In this document: positions 1 through 8,101 of the stretch, piece by piece | How the letters are laid out: the number at the start of each line of letters is the position of its first letter | Position numbering within the stretch: the first letter of the stretch is position 1 | From: Rhizobium sp. | GTDB lineage: Bacteria; Pseudomonadota; Alphaproteobacteria; Rhizobiales; Rhizobiaceae | Direction: 5' to 3' | Assembly: GCA_003501385.1 (NCBI GenBank) | Contig: DNPN01000094.1 | Coordinates: 8,580 to 54,724 of the forward strand | Length of the DNA: 46,145 bases | The notes under the pieces: model-generated | What the model saw: the letters and a program-made list of their open reading frames with translations, nothing else | What the model was told of the DNA's origin: nothing | The model's database searches: none | Made by a program: the position numbers and the translations under genes

Positions 1-64
1 CCCGAAAAGACAAACGAAAACAAAGAACTTTAGAGTCTGTCTCAATCTGAACCTTTCAGACTCT
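1..64. repeat. Palindromic intergenic repeat, copy A (left-truncated by window)
   Basis: This copy shares the block CCCGAAAAGACAAACGAAAA and the motif AGAGTCTGTC with copies near 3560-3661 and 15826-15926. Its palindrome (32-64) is degenerate and shorter than in copy C. The left part lies outside the window. The sequence is noncoding and sits upstream of the aldose epimerase gene. Confidence 0.85.
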
Positions 65-175
65 ACTGCATAATTCCTTAAATCGGAATCGATTTGAGGA
101 GAAAATTATGCAGCAGATATAAAGAGCTACAGCGAACCTTTGTGCGCCATATATGGCGTACGGCGCCGTAGGACA
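65..175. repeat. RIME-like mosaic palindromic repeat, copy 1
   Basis: The core is an inverted repeat: CTGCATAATTCCTTAAATCG pairs with a downstream arm ending AAAATTATGCAG. It continues into AGATATAAAGAGCTACAGCG and then a second imperfect hairpin around 148-165 (GCGCCATATATGGCG). The same core recurs near 6000, 7903, 22451 and 44526. From general knowledge this matches the rhizobial intergenic mosaic (RIME-like) elements. The stretch 183-215 (ACCGGTTTCCACTTTTCGG) also resembles the other palindromic family, so the leader of the first gene is almost entirely repeat-derived. Confidence 0.8.
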
Positions 176-245
176 TCGAACCGAAAACCGGTTTCCACTT
201 TTCGGCCCGATGCTGTAAACATCAACCAAGGCCAAAGGAGATTCG

Positions 246-1115
246 ATGCCAAACCTGACCCGTTTACAAAACGACCATTTGACCATTGAAATCTCTTCTC
301 TCGGCGCAGAACTACAATCTGTGACCACAAGCGACGGGCATTCTTTTCTCTGGAACGGCGATGCCGCGTTCTGGGGCGGGCGCTCACCCATCCTGTTTCC
401 CATCGTCGGCAAAGCGCCCCATGATACCGTGCTGATCAATGGTAAGCCCTACCCCATGGTCCAGCATGGCATTGCCAGACGACGGGAATTTGTGCTGGAG
501 CAGACAAGCGCCAACACCTGCCGTTACAGACTGACCTCCAATGACGACACCAAGGCCATATATCCTTTCGATTTTTCCCTGGCGCTGGACTACACGCTGC
601 ACAACACCTGCCTGACGATTTCTGCCAGCGTCACAAACGGCGGAACCGAACCAATGCCCTACGGCATAGGCTTTCACCCTGCCTTCCTCTGGCCTCTGCC
701 CGGTGCCGACGACAAGCCCCACACAATTGTGCTTGATAATGGTGCAGAGCCAGAACTGTTGCGCCTGCGCGCCGGATTGCTGGATGATACGGCCCATCCA
801 TCGCCGTTCAAGGCGGGCGAGCTGACACTGAATGCCAACCAATATGAAGACGACGCCATGATCTTCCCAAATGGCATTGGCACCGGCCTGACCTATCAGG
901 TGGAAGGTGGGCCATCCCTGCACTTCACCTTTGAAAACCTGCCCAATCTGGCCCTGTGGCAAAAGCCAGGCGCACCCTTTATCTGTATTGAGCCCTGGCA
1001 CGGTATGGCCGCCCAGCATGGTAAAGGCTCCGAGGTGAAGGATCGTCCGTATAGCGTCATCCTGCCACCGGGCGACACTGCCCGCTATGGATTCACCGTC
1101 ACGGTAAGTGCCTGA
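246..1115 (+). CDS. Aldose 1-epimerase family protein (galactose mutarotase-like)
   Basis: The 289-residue protein has the beta-sandwich mutarotase signature of the LacX-like aldose 1-epimerases. An N-terminal strand region with SSLGAELQS is followed by HGIARR at about residues 74-79, GFHPAF at about 142-147 and a late CIEPWHG motif. The His and Glu positions fit the family's general acid and base. Family members interconvert alpha and beta anomers of hexoses; the exact sugar cannot be read from sequence. The ATG follows AAAGGAG at good spacing. It is cytoplasmic, with no signal peptide. The stop lies five bases before the next gene, so the two are probably co-transcribed. Confidence 0.85.
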   Translation: MPNLTRLQNDHLTIEISSLGAELQSVTTSDGHSFLWNGDAAFWGGRSPILFPIVGKAPHDTVLINGKPYPMVQHGIARRREFVLEQTSANTCRYRLTSNDDTKAIYPFDFSLALDYTLHNTCLTISASVTNGGTEPMPYGIGFHPAFLWPLPGADDKPHTIVLDNGAEPELLRLRAGLLDDTAHPSPFKAGELTLNANQYEDDAMIFPNGIGTGLTYQVEGGPSLHFTFENLPNLALWQKPGAPFICIEPWHGMAAQHGKGSEVKDRPYSVILPPGDTARYGFTVTVSA

Positions 1116-1120
1116 GTCCC

Positions 1121-1786
1121 ATGGAGAGTGTACAAGCCTCTCCCTGCGGCCTGATTCTCATTCTGAATGGTGCGCCGCGCTCGGGCAAATCCAGTCTCGC
1201 CAAGGTCATTGTGGAACGTTTTCCGGGCCTTTGGGTCAACATGGGTGTGGATGCACAGATGGGCATGATCAGCTCTCATCATGCCCCCGGCATTGGCCTG
1301 CGACCCGGTGGGGAGCACCCGGAAAAAGAAGAAATTGTCAAACGTCTTTACGCCGCACTGTATGAATCCATAGCCGCCCACAGCCGCTTGGGTGTCAACA
1401 TTGTTGTGGATGTTGGACACCATGACGGATATTCGAAGCCGCTGAACATTCTTGATGACTGCGCACAAAGGCTCGCTGGCCTTCCAGCCTTTTTCATTGG
1501 CATCCGCTGCTCACTTGCGGCCATTATGGTGCGCCGCAAACAGTTACAAACCAATATCGGGACCAACTATCTGCAAGGGTCTGATCAAGACCCTGTGCCC
1601 CTGCCCGTTCAAAGGTGGCAAGAGGCTGTACACGACCATGGTGCTTATGATTTAGAGATCGATACAACCAACACGCCATCTGAAGACTGCGCCGCGACCA
1701 TTCTTGCCTTTCTCAATACGATCAGCGAGCAACCAACCTTTTTCGAGCGACGGCTGAAAAGCCTCGAAAATACTCTGCCGATGTAA
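1121..1786 (+). CDS. Chloramphenicol phosphotransferase-like P-loop kinase
   Basis: The 221-residue protein opens with LILILNGAPRSGKSS, a Walker A loop (GAPRSGKS at residues 17-24) on a first strand. A later INIVVDVGHHDGYS segment could carry the Walker B/catalytic Asp. The arrangement 'NG.PRSGKSS...' and the length fit the CPT-like phosphotransferase family, whose founding member phosphorylates the 3'-hydroxyl of chloramphenicol. Most chromosomal homologues have unknown substrates, so resistance should not be assumed. It sits five bases behind the epimerase gene and 34 bases before adenine deaminase on the same strand, which suggests a three-gene unit. No strong Shine-Dalgarno precedes this ATG, consistent with translational coupling. 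Confidence 0.75.
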   Translation: MESVQASPCGLILILNGAPRSGKSSLAKVIVERFPGLWVNMGVDAQMGMISSHHAPGIGLRPGGEHPEKEEIVKRLYAALYESIAAHSRLGVNIVVDVGHHDGYSKPLNILDDCAQRLAGLPAFFIGIRCSLAAIMVRRKQLQTNIGTNYLQGSDQDPVPLPVQRWQEAVHDHGAYDLEIDTTNTPSEDCAATILAFLNTISEQPTFFERRLKSLENTLPM

Positions 1787-1820
1787 AAGCGAAGACCCCG
1801 ACCTAAAAGGAACCACCATC

Positions 1821-3515
1821 ATGAGCACATTGGAACACCGCATTGATCAAGGCGTGGGCCGCGAACCTGCTGATGTTGTGCTGAAAGGTGGTTGCTTCTT
1901 TGATCTCGTCACCGGCGAGCTGGTAGAAAGCGACATTGCCATCTGCGGTGATACCGTTGTTGGCACCTGTGGCAATTACCAGGGCCGCGAGGAGATCGAT
2001 ATTTCCGGCAAGATCGTTGTGCCTGGGTTTATCGATACCCATTTGCACATTGAAAGCTCGCTGGTCACACCCCATGAATTTGACCGCTGCGTGCTGCCCT
2101 ATGGCGTCACCACGGTGATCTGCGATCCCCATGAAATTGCCAATGTGCTGGGCACGGAAGGCATACAGTTCTTTCTGGATTCGTCGCTGGAAACCATCAT
2201 GGATATCCGTGTGCAGCTGTCATCTTGCGTACCTGCCACCCATCTGGAAACAGCGGGCGCGGACTTAGCCATAGAGCGGCTTTTGCCCTTTCGTCACCAT
2301 CCCAAGGTGATTGGCCTTGCCGAATTCATGAATTTCCCGGGCGTGATCCACAAAGACCCGATCTGCATGGCCAAGCTGGAAGCCTTTCAGGGCGGACATA
2401 TTGATGGCCACGCACCACTGCTGCGCGGCAATGATTTGAATGGCTATCTCTCCGCGGGCATTCGCACCGAACATGAATGCACCACGGCCAGCGAGGCCAT
2501 GGAGAAAATCCGCAAGGGCATGCATATTCTGGTGCGCGAGGGGTCTGTCTCCAAGGACTTGCATGCGCTGATGCCGATCATCACCGAGCGGCTATCGCCG
2601 TTCCTCGCCCTCTGCACCGATGACCGCAACCCGCTCGACATTGCAGAGGAAGGCCATCTGGATTACCTGATCCGCACCGCCATTGTCCATGGCGTGGAGC
2701 CATTAGCGATCTATCGCGCCGCCTCCATCTCGGCAGCGCGCGCCTTTGGCCTTCGCGATCGTGGCCTTGTGGCCCCCGGCTGGCGAGCCGATCTGGTGGT
2801 GGTAGACAGTCTGGAAAATTGTAAGGCCGAGATGGTGTTTGCCGCAGGCCGCCGCGTGAGTGATGCCTTGTTTGCCACCCGCAAGCCCGTCGCCCCCGTT
2901 GGCCTCGACAGCGTCAAGGCGCGGATTGTCAAGGCGGCGGATTTTGCCGTGCCGGTGAGCGATGGTGAGGTGCCGGTGATGGGCGTGTTGCCGGGCAAAA
3001 TCATCACCGAATATCGCCGGTATCGCCTGCCCTCGTCTGGCAATCAGACCAGCGTTGATCTCGACCGCGACATTATCAAGGTGGCGGTCATTGAGCGACA
3101 CGGCAAGAATGGCAACCATGCCAACGGCTTTGTGCAGGGCTTTGGCCTGAAAAAGGGAGCCATTGCCTCCACGGTCGGCCATGACAGCCACAATATCTGC
3201 GTGGTCGGCGTCTCGGAAGAGGATATGACCATTGCCGCCAACCGCCTGTCCGACATCAAAGGCGGTTTTGTGGTGGTGGAAGATGGCAAGGTAACGGGCG
3301 AAATCCCCCTGCCCGTCGCGGGCCTGATGAGTCTGGAGCCGTTTGAAAGCGTGCGCGACACCCTGCACGATTTGCGCAAAGCCGCTTACGCGCTGGGTAC
3401 CACCTTGCAGGAACCGTTTTTGCAGGTGGCTTTCCTGCCACTCCCCGTCATTCCGCATCTGAAGATTTCGGACAAGGGCATGGTGGACGTGGATAAATTT
3501 ATGCTGATTGGGTGA
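1821..3515 (+). CDS. ade: Adenine deaminase
   Basis: The 564-residue protein is an amidohydrolase converting adenine to hypoxanthine and ammonia. The metal-binding motif PGFIDTHLHIESS lies at about residues 68-80 and CDPHEIANV at about 101-109, both typical of the Ade/AdeC family. The C-terminal family domain is present, with GHDSHNICVVG and a glycine-rich GGFVVVEDGKV stretch. Length is normal (about 560-600). AAAAGGAAC gives a good ribosome binding site ahead of the ATG. It feeds hypoxanthine to the xanthine dehydrogenase encoded about 19 kb downstream. A palindromic repeat follows the stop and may act as the transcript end. Confidence 0.93.
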   Translation: MSTLEHRIDQGVGREPADVVLKGGCFFDLVTGELVESDIAICGDTVVGTCGNYQGREEIDISGKIVVPGFIDTHLHIESSLVTPHEFDRCVLPYGVTTVICDPHEIANVLGTEGIQFFLDSSLETIMDIRVQLSSCVPATHLETAGADLAIERLLPFRHHPKVIGLAEFMNFPGVIHKDPICMAKLEAFQGGHIDGHAPLLRGNDLNGYLSAGIRTEHECTTASEAMEKIRKGMHILVREGSVSKDLHALMPIITERLSPFLALCTDDRNPLDIAEEGHLDYLIRTAIVHGVEPLAIYRAASISAARAFGLRDRGLVAPGWRADLVVVDSLENCKAEMVFAAGRRVSDALFATRKPVAPVGLDSVKARIVKAADFAVPVSDGEVPVMGVLPGKIITEYRRYRLPSSGNQTSVDLDRDIIKVAVIERHGKNGNHANGFVQGFGLKKGAIASTVGHDSHNICVVGVSEEDMTIAANRLSDIKGGFVVVEDGKVTGEIPLPVAGLMSLEPFESVRDTLHDLRKAAYALGTTLQEPFLQVAFLPLPVIPHLKISDKGMVDVDKFMLIG

Positions 3516-3557
3516 TGGTTATGGCTACCGCAAGATATGACGGACAGCATGTAAGTC

Positions 3558-3661
3558 TTAGAGTTCGTCAGGGAAAGGTGGAACCCGATTTTCCCGAAAA
3601 GACAAACGAAAACAAGAAAATTTAGAGTCTGTCTGGTTCAATCTGAACCTGACAGACTCTA
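3558..3661. repeat. Palindromic intergenic repeat, copy B
   Basis: This is a nearly full copy of the family seen at 1-64 and 15826-15926. It begins AGAGTTCGTCAGGGAAAG, passes through TTTTCCCGAAAAGACAAACG and ends in a hairpin at 3624-3660. The hairpin arms are AGAGTCTGTCTGGTTCA and TGAACCTGACAGACTCT (one mismatch, loop ATC). It lies between ade and the DUF4160 remnant. Confidence 0.9.
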
Positions 3662-3679
3662 GACGAAGAGGAGACATTC

Positions 3680-3924
3680 ATGCCCGTCCTATTGCGCCAC
3701 GGCCCATATAAATTCTTTTTCTATTCCAATGAAGGCAATCCCCGTGAGCTCATCCACGTCCATGTGCGCAGCAGCAATGGCGAGGCAAAATCTGGCTGGA
3801 GCCAACCATTGGATTGAGCGAGAGCTTCGGGTTCAATAGTCGGGAATTATCTGCTATAATCAACGTCGTTATAGACAACCGTGCGGCATTCGAGAGGGCT
3901 TCGCGTGAATATTTCGGCAACTGA
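3680..3924 (+). pseudogene. DUF4160 family gene, frameshifted
   Basis: An ATG at 3680 with a GAGGAG ribosome binding site opens a frame reading MPVLLRHGPYKFFFYSNEG, the classic DUF4160 N-terminus. After GEAK (about 3782-3790) this frame runs into TGA at 3815-3817. The rest of the domain (IWLEPTIGLSESFGFNSREL, then a helix ending REYFGN) continues in the next frame to a TGA at 3922-3924. One extra A in the AAAA run at 3787-3790 would restore an 81-codon gene. Either this is a true single-base deletion or a homopolymer sequencing error. The restored gene would overlap the start of the DUF2442 gene, the usual arrangement for this pair. Confidence 0.8.
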
Positions 3925-4153
3925 TGTCCGCTTTGATGACGATGATATGTGGGTTTCCCTCAGCGACGGTCGGGTGCTCGGTGTTCCTCTCGCGTGGTTT
4001 CCACGCCTCCTGAATGCATCCAAGGAACAACGACATCAATTTGAATTGAGCATCTCCGGCATCCATTGGGATGAACTGGATGAGGATATTTCCGTCGCGG
4101 GCTTAATTGCAGGGCGTGGCGACCAAACAAAAGCCCCCATCGCCGCCGAATAA
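3905..4153 (+). CDS. DUF2442 domain protein (putative antitoxin partner of DUF4160)
   Basis: The small protein of about 82 residues contains the DUF2442 pattern: VRFDDDDMWVSLSDGR followed by VPLAWFPRLLNASKEQR and a C-terminal IHWDELDEDISVAGL. I chose GTG 3905, which overlaps the tail of the DUF4160 frame and follows GAGAGGGCT. An upstream in-frame GTG at 3881 is possible but would add eight residues not expected for the family. DUF4160-DUF2442 neighbours are commonly predicted as a toxin-antitoxin-like pair; the function is inferred, not shown. Here the antitoxin-like member is intact while its partner is broken. Confidence 0.8.
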   Translation: MNISATDVRFDDDDMWVSLSDGRVLGVPLAWFPRLLNASKEQRHQFELSISGIHWDELDEDISVAGLIAGRGDQTKAPIAAE

Positions 4154-4163
4154 CGAGTGGCAC

Positions 4164-5966
4164 TCACCCGCCATTGTCCGGGTGAACAACCTTTTCAATC
4201 CCATCGCCGACTGCCGAGGCCACCGATTTCGCCTGTGTCATCACGAATTGGGCAATATCATCCACGTGGCTCACTTCGCGGTGGTAGGCCGAGAGCGCAT
4301 CGCCCTGCAAAACAGTCCCTGCCGAGATTTTTGTCTTGGTTGGGTCGGCATATTTGTCGCCCATGCGCAATTCGTAATAGAGGTGCGGCCCGGTAGACAG
4401 GCCCGTTGAGCCGATGAAGGCGATTGTCTGACCTTGCGAGACACGGTCTCCCACCTTCAACCCCTTGGCTGTGCCGGAAATATGAGCGTAAGTGGTGGTG
4501 TAACCAAAATCATGCTTCACCCGGACATATTTACCATAACCGGATTCGGATGAAATCTTGATTACAACGCCATCACCCGCCGCCACAATCGGCGCACCCA
4601 TCGGGGCATCATAATCGACACCGTTGTGAAACTCCGGCCGATGTAAAATCGGATGCATGCGCCAGCCGAACCCGTCATTGCTATGGCTGCCCGGCACTGG
4701 ATTGGCAATCAGCGGCTTGGACACAGACCGTCCGTTCTCATCGAGAAATTCAGCTTCTTTGCCATGCTGACCCGGATAGCGGTAAAATCGCTTTTCGCGC
4801 CCACCTTCGTTGATGCCGAGGAAAACCAGTTCAACCTCGTCATTTTCTGTCTTGCGAAACACCACATGCAGTTTCGAAAGTGCATCATCAGAAACATGAA
4901 CATCATTCAGTTTGAGCAGTTCCACCACCTGCAGGGACACTTGCAGCGGCACCTTTTCGCGCTTCATATGCTCCATCACCAAGGGGTAATCTGCCTTGGC
5001 CTTGGCAATCGCTGCTTTCTTGGTCGACACCACGCTATCTTGAAGCACGGTCTCGTCATCATGATGGGCAATGGCCTCGGCCACCAGCCGCTCATAGACG
5101 GCGCGGTCGCGGATCTCTTCGCATTGGCCATCATTTTGTCGGGCAATCAGATGTTCCTGCCCTTTTTTGCTGACATAGCGCGCCAGAATGATGTGGGAAT
5201 TGCCCGTGCGCTCATCGGCATCGCCGTAGATGATTTCCAGCCGCTCTCCCGGCTGCAAACGATCAACGCCGAGCTTGTCGCCAAGCGCCGCCCACTCATC
5301 ATCTGACACGTCCAGCGCGCCTTCAATATCGCTCAATTGCTGCGGTGTGGCTGGCATGGCCACCAGACGGCGCACCGTGGGCGCAGGCGTTTCAGTGGCC
5401 ACGCTGACATTGATAGGAACACCACGCACAGGCTGATCCTGCAAGCGCGGCCCAGGATGCAATATCTTGGCGTCACCCTCTTCACCGCGCAAAATCAGAT
5501 TGAACGGGCCTGAATGCGGTGTTGCTGCATTGCCATAGCCTGCCATTGTCGGAATGGCCTGCTGATCCTGCATGGATTCGGTCGGGGAGGCATCGGACAG
5601 ATCAATCGACGCAGAGAAATAGGTATTGCTTGTGACCGACCCATCCATCCGGGCTTCAATCATATCCAGCTTGGCAGTTTTGGCGGCGAACATTGGTAAG
5701 CGCAGGCGTGGCTGCTTGCGGGCCGTTTGTCGGCTCCGCTTGGCCAGCAAAACCATGGCGGGTCTGGCGGGCACCTTGGCAATGGTGCCATCCATGAATT
5801 TCACCAGCACGCCGGCAGGCACGCAGGCCATTAGCACCAACACAGTCACCGTACGCCAGTGACTGCGAAAGGAGAACCGCCTCACCGTCTGGCTGTGGTG
5901 AATGGTCCCGAAAAGCTCAAGTTCCAATTCGCCAGCCTTGCACGGTTCAACACCCACCATGGGCAT
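4164..5966 (-). CDS. M23 family (LytM-like) peptidoglycan endopeptidase-like membrane protein, altered zinc site
   Basis: The 600-residue protein begins with a short cytoplasmic stretch, then one transmembrane helix (VLVLMACVPAGVLV) at about residues 40-55. A long periplasmic linker follows, with a LysM/G5-like region and a C-terminal M23 domain (about 430-550). HNGVD and YAHIS carry the expected metal and catalytic residues, but the usual HxH triad appears as PHLYYEL: the second His, a zinc ligand in LytM enzymes, is Tyr at about position 530. It may therefore be a regulator or binding protein rather than an active hydrolase. I chose ATG 5966 because AAGGAGAACC precedes it; a longer frame to 6005 runs into a repeat. 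The gene is monocistronic and convergent with the DUF2442 gene. Confidence 0.85.
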   Translation of the reverse strand: MPMVGVEPCKAGELELELFGTIHHSQTVRRFSFRSHWRTVTVLVLMACVPAGVLVKFMDGTIAKVPARPAMVLLAKRSRQTARKQPRLRLPMFAAKTAKLDMIEARMDGSVTSNTYFSASIDLSDASPTESMQDQQAIPTMAGYGNAATPHSGPFNLILRGEEGDAKILHPGPRLQDQPVRGVPINVSVATETPAPTVRRLVAMPATPQQLSDIEGALDVSDDEWAALGDKLGVDRLQPGERLEIIYGDADERTGNSHIILARYVSKKGQEHLIARQNDGQCEEIRDRAVYERLVAEAIAHHDDETVLQDSVVSTKKAAIAKAKADYPLVMEHMKREKVPLQVSLQVVELLKLNDVHVSDDALSKLHVVFRKTENDEVELVFLGINEGGREKRFYRYPGQHGKEAEFLDENGRSVSKPLIANPVPGSHSNDGFGWRMHPILHRPEFHNGVDYDAPMGAPIVAAGDGVVIKISSESGYGKYVRVKHDFGYTTTYAHISGTAKGLKVGDRVSQGQTIAFIGSTGLSTGPHLYYELRMGDKYADPTKTKISAGTVLQGDALSAYHREVSHVDDIAQFVMTQAKSVASAVGDGIEKVVHPDNGG

Positions 5967-5995
5967 GGTTCTCCTTTCAAAATTCTGCGCAGACT

Positions 5996-6066
5996 TTTGC
6001 ATCATTTTGCAATCCAGAGCCGAATTGCAAAATTATACAACAAATATAAGGTGTTACGGCAACATA
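5996..6066. repeat. RIME-like repeat, copy 2 (diverged)
   Basis: AATTGCAAAATTATACAACA, continuing AATATAAGGTGTTACGGC, parallels the right half of copy 1 with several substitutions. A left arm TTGCATCATTTTGCAAT is partly complementary. It lies directly upstream of the M23 gene start and overlaps the false N-terminal extension of that frame. Confidence 0.6.
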
Positions 6067-6201
6067 CGCACCCTGCTCAACGTGGCGCTATAGTGCCGTG
6101 CTCCATGGCAAAAATGTGTCCAGCTTTGGGGCGAGCCCCCCGCCACCCCTCACCAATCACAAGGAAGTGACAGCTCATCCACAGCGAAGGCTCAAGCACG
6201 C

Positions 6202-7863
6202 TCAAACACGCGCGCAAAATCCATCCAGAGAAGCAAGGAAAACCACGCCATCCTTCAGGGTTGCGCCCGCACCGGGCATATCCAGCACAGTGTTGATGGT
6301 AAGGTGAGCGGGCACTGTGACCTGCACAGCAGCGGCTGCCATATTGAAGATAAATAACAATTTGCAACCAGCTTTTTCGCGCACAAAAGCCAGAACATCC
6401 GTGTCCACATCAACAAAGGACATGTCGCCGTCCATCAGCACTGGCTCCGCCTTTCGCCATGCCAGAGTGCTGCGGTAATGGTTCAACACCGACGTCGCAT
6501 CCTGCTCCTGCGCATCAACGGCCAACGTCTGATGCTCATGCCGTACCGGCAACCATGGTTTGGCGGTGCTAAACCCTGCCGCAGGTTTGCCGCTTTCCCA
6601 CACCATCGGCGTGCGGCATCCATCACGCCCCTTGAAGGCTGGCCAGAAGCGAATGCCATAGGGATCGCGGAGATCTTCAAAGGCAAGCTCAGCCTCGGGC
6701 AGGCCCAACTCCTCGCCTTGATAGAGGCAAATGGAGCCGCGCATCGTGGCCAGAATCGTCAGGGCCAGCTTGGCTGTGGCTATCCGGCCCTCCGGCGTTG
6801 ACGCAAAGCGGCTGACATGGCGGGTAACATCGTGATTGGAAAAAGCCCAACACACCCAGCCATCCTTAACCATGGATTGAAATGAGGTAACGCATTTACG
6901 GATATGCTGAGGGGTGAAATCAGGTCCCAGCAGATCGAAAGTATAGCACATATGCAGCTTGTCGCCGCCATTGGTGTAAGCCGCCACGGTATGCAGCGAA
7001 CGTGCGCCGTCGCCCACCTCACCAACCGTGGTGCGGTCGCCATACCCATCCAGGAGAGCGCGCAGTTTTTGCAGGAACTCAACATTTTCCGGCTGCGTTT
7101 TGTCGTAAATGTGCATCTGCATGCCGTAAGGGTTCACATCCGGCGCATCCAGCCCGGCATCGCTACTCTCTGGCTCATGAGGTGGGTTATCTTTCAGGGA
7201 GGCATGGTGGAAATAGTAATTCACCGTATCCAGCCGAAAACCATCCACGCCGCGCTCCAGCCAGAAACGCGCCGCATCCAGCACCGCCGCCTGCACAGAC
7301 GGATTGTGAAAATTGAGATCGGGCTGCGAGGCCAAAAAGTTGTGCATATAATATTGCTTGCGCACGCCATCCCATTCCCACGCCGGACCGCCGAAAATCG
7401 AGAGCCAATTGTTGGGTGCCGTGCCATCGGGCTTGGCATCGGCCCAGATGTACCAATCGGCCTTGGCGTTGTCGCGGCTGCTGCGGCTCTCGATAAACCA
7501 TGGGTGCTGGTCGGAGGAATGGGAAATCACCTGATCGATGATGACCTTCAGGCCCAGTGCATGGGCCTGATCCATCATCGCATCGAAATCCTGCAAGGTG
7601 CCGAACATCGGATCAACATCGCAATAATCCGACACATCATAGCCCATATCGGCCATGGGCGAGGTGAAAAACGGCGAGAGCCAGATGACATCCACCCCAA
7701 GGGCGGCAATATAGGACAAGCGCTCTGTGATGCCCTTGATATCGCCAATGCCATCGCCATTGCTGTCTTGAAACGACCGGGGATAGACCTGATAGATCAC
7801 CGCCCCCCGCCACCAATCTGTGTTACTGTCCGTCTTGGCGGTGGTGATGGTGGTTTTTGCCAT
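6202..7863 (-). CDS. Alpha-glucosidase, GH13 family (oligo-1,6-glucosidase-like)
   Basis: The 553-residue cytoplasmic protein has the GH13 barrel. The N-terminus reads WWRGAVIYQVYPRSFQDSNG, with DVIWLSPFFTSPMADMGYDV shortly after. The conserved regions are DQVISHSSDQHPWF, then GFRLDTVNYY with the nucleophile Asp, TVGEVGD with the acid/base Glu, and FSNHDVTRHVSR with the third acid. These patterns match the oligosaccharide 1,6-/alpha-glucosidase subgroup that cleaves short alpha-glucosides such as sucrose, maltose or isomaltose. ATG 7863 (MAKTTITT) is preferred: AGGA lies upstream and the 26 extra upstream codons are translated from a repeat element. No sugar transporter lies next to it. Confidence 0.9.
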   Translation of the reverse strand: MAKTTITTAKTDSNTDWWRGAVIYQVYPRSFQDSNGDGIGDIKGITERLSYIAALGVDVIWLSPFFTSPMADMGYDVSDYCDVDPMFGTLQDFDAMMDQAHALGLKVIIDQVISHSSDQHPWFIESRSSRDNAKADWYIWADAKPDGTAPNNWLSIFGGPAWEWDGVRKQYYMHNFLASQPDLNFHNPSVQAAVLDAARFWLERGVDGFRLDTVNYYFHHASLKDNPPHEPESSDAGLDAPDVNPYGMQMHIYDKTQPENVEFLQKLRALLDGYGDRTTVGEVGDGARSLHTVAAYTNGGDKLHMCYTFDLLGPDFTPQHIRKCVTSFQSMVKDGWVCWAFSNHDVTRHVSRFASTPEGRIATAKLALTILATMRGSICLYQGEELGLPEAELAFEDLRDPYGIRFWPAFKGRDGCRTPMVWESGKPAAGFSTAKPWLPVRHEHQTLAVDAQEQDATSVLNHYRSTLAWRKAEPVLMDGDMSFVDVDTDVLAFVREKAGCKLLFIFNMAAAAVQVTVPAHLTINTVLDMPGAGATLKDGVVFLASLDGFCARV

Positions 7864-7902
7864 GCGCTGCATCCTGTCGGGCCGATGATTTGGTGGAGAG
7901 AC

Positions 7903-7973
7903 TACTGTATAATCTTGGCAATCGGAATCGATTTCAGCCAAAAATTATGCTGCACAGATGGCGGGTTACAGCA
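7903..7973. repeat. RIME-like repeat, copy 3
   Basis: ACTGTATAATCTTGGCAATC, then GGAATCGATTTCAGCC, then AAAATTATGCTGCACAGATG match copy 1 with scattered changes, including GGTTACAGC at the right end. The element occupies the intergenic space between the divergent alpha-glucosidase and glycosyltransferase genes. Confidence 0.75.
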
Positions 7974-8101
7974 AAATTGCCATGCCCCCTCACGGCTGGC
8001 GGCTTTCATCCCTTTGTTACAAATCTAGCCCATAAGCGGCAGACAAAGAGCGGCGCGAACGTTTGAGTCGCATATCGTTTTCCATGCAGGGAGCACCCGC
8101 G

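Noticed and set aside
1..3661. Composite mobile element bounded by repeat copies A and B
   Set aside because: Both copies are in the same orientation, a third copy lies 12 kb away, and no transposase or target duplication is visible; shared interspersed repeats explain it better.
6904..8028. 374-codon plus-strand frame opposite the alpha-glucosidase
   Set aside because: Shadow of the GH13 gene; no ribosome site or domain.
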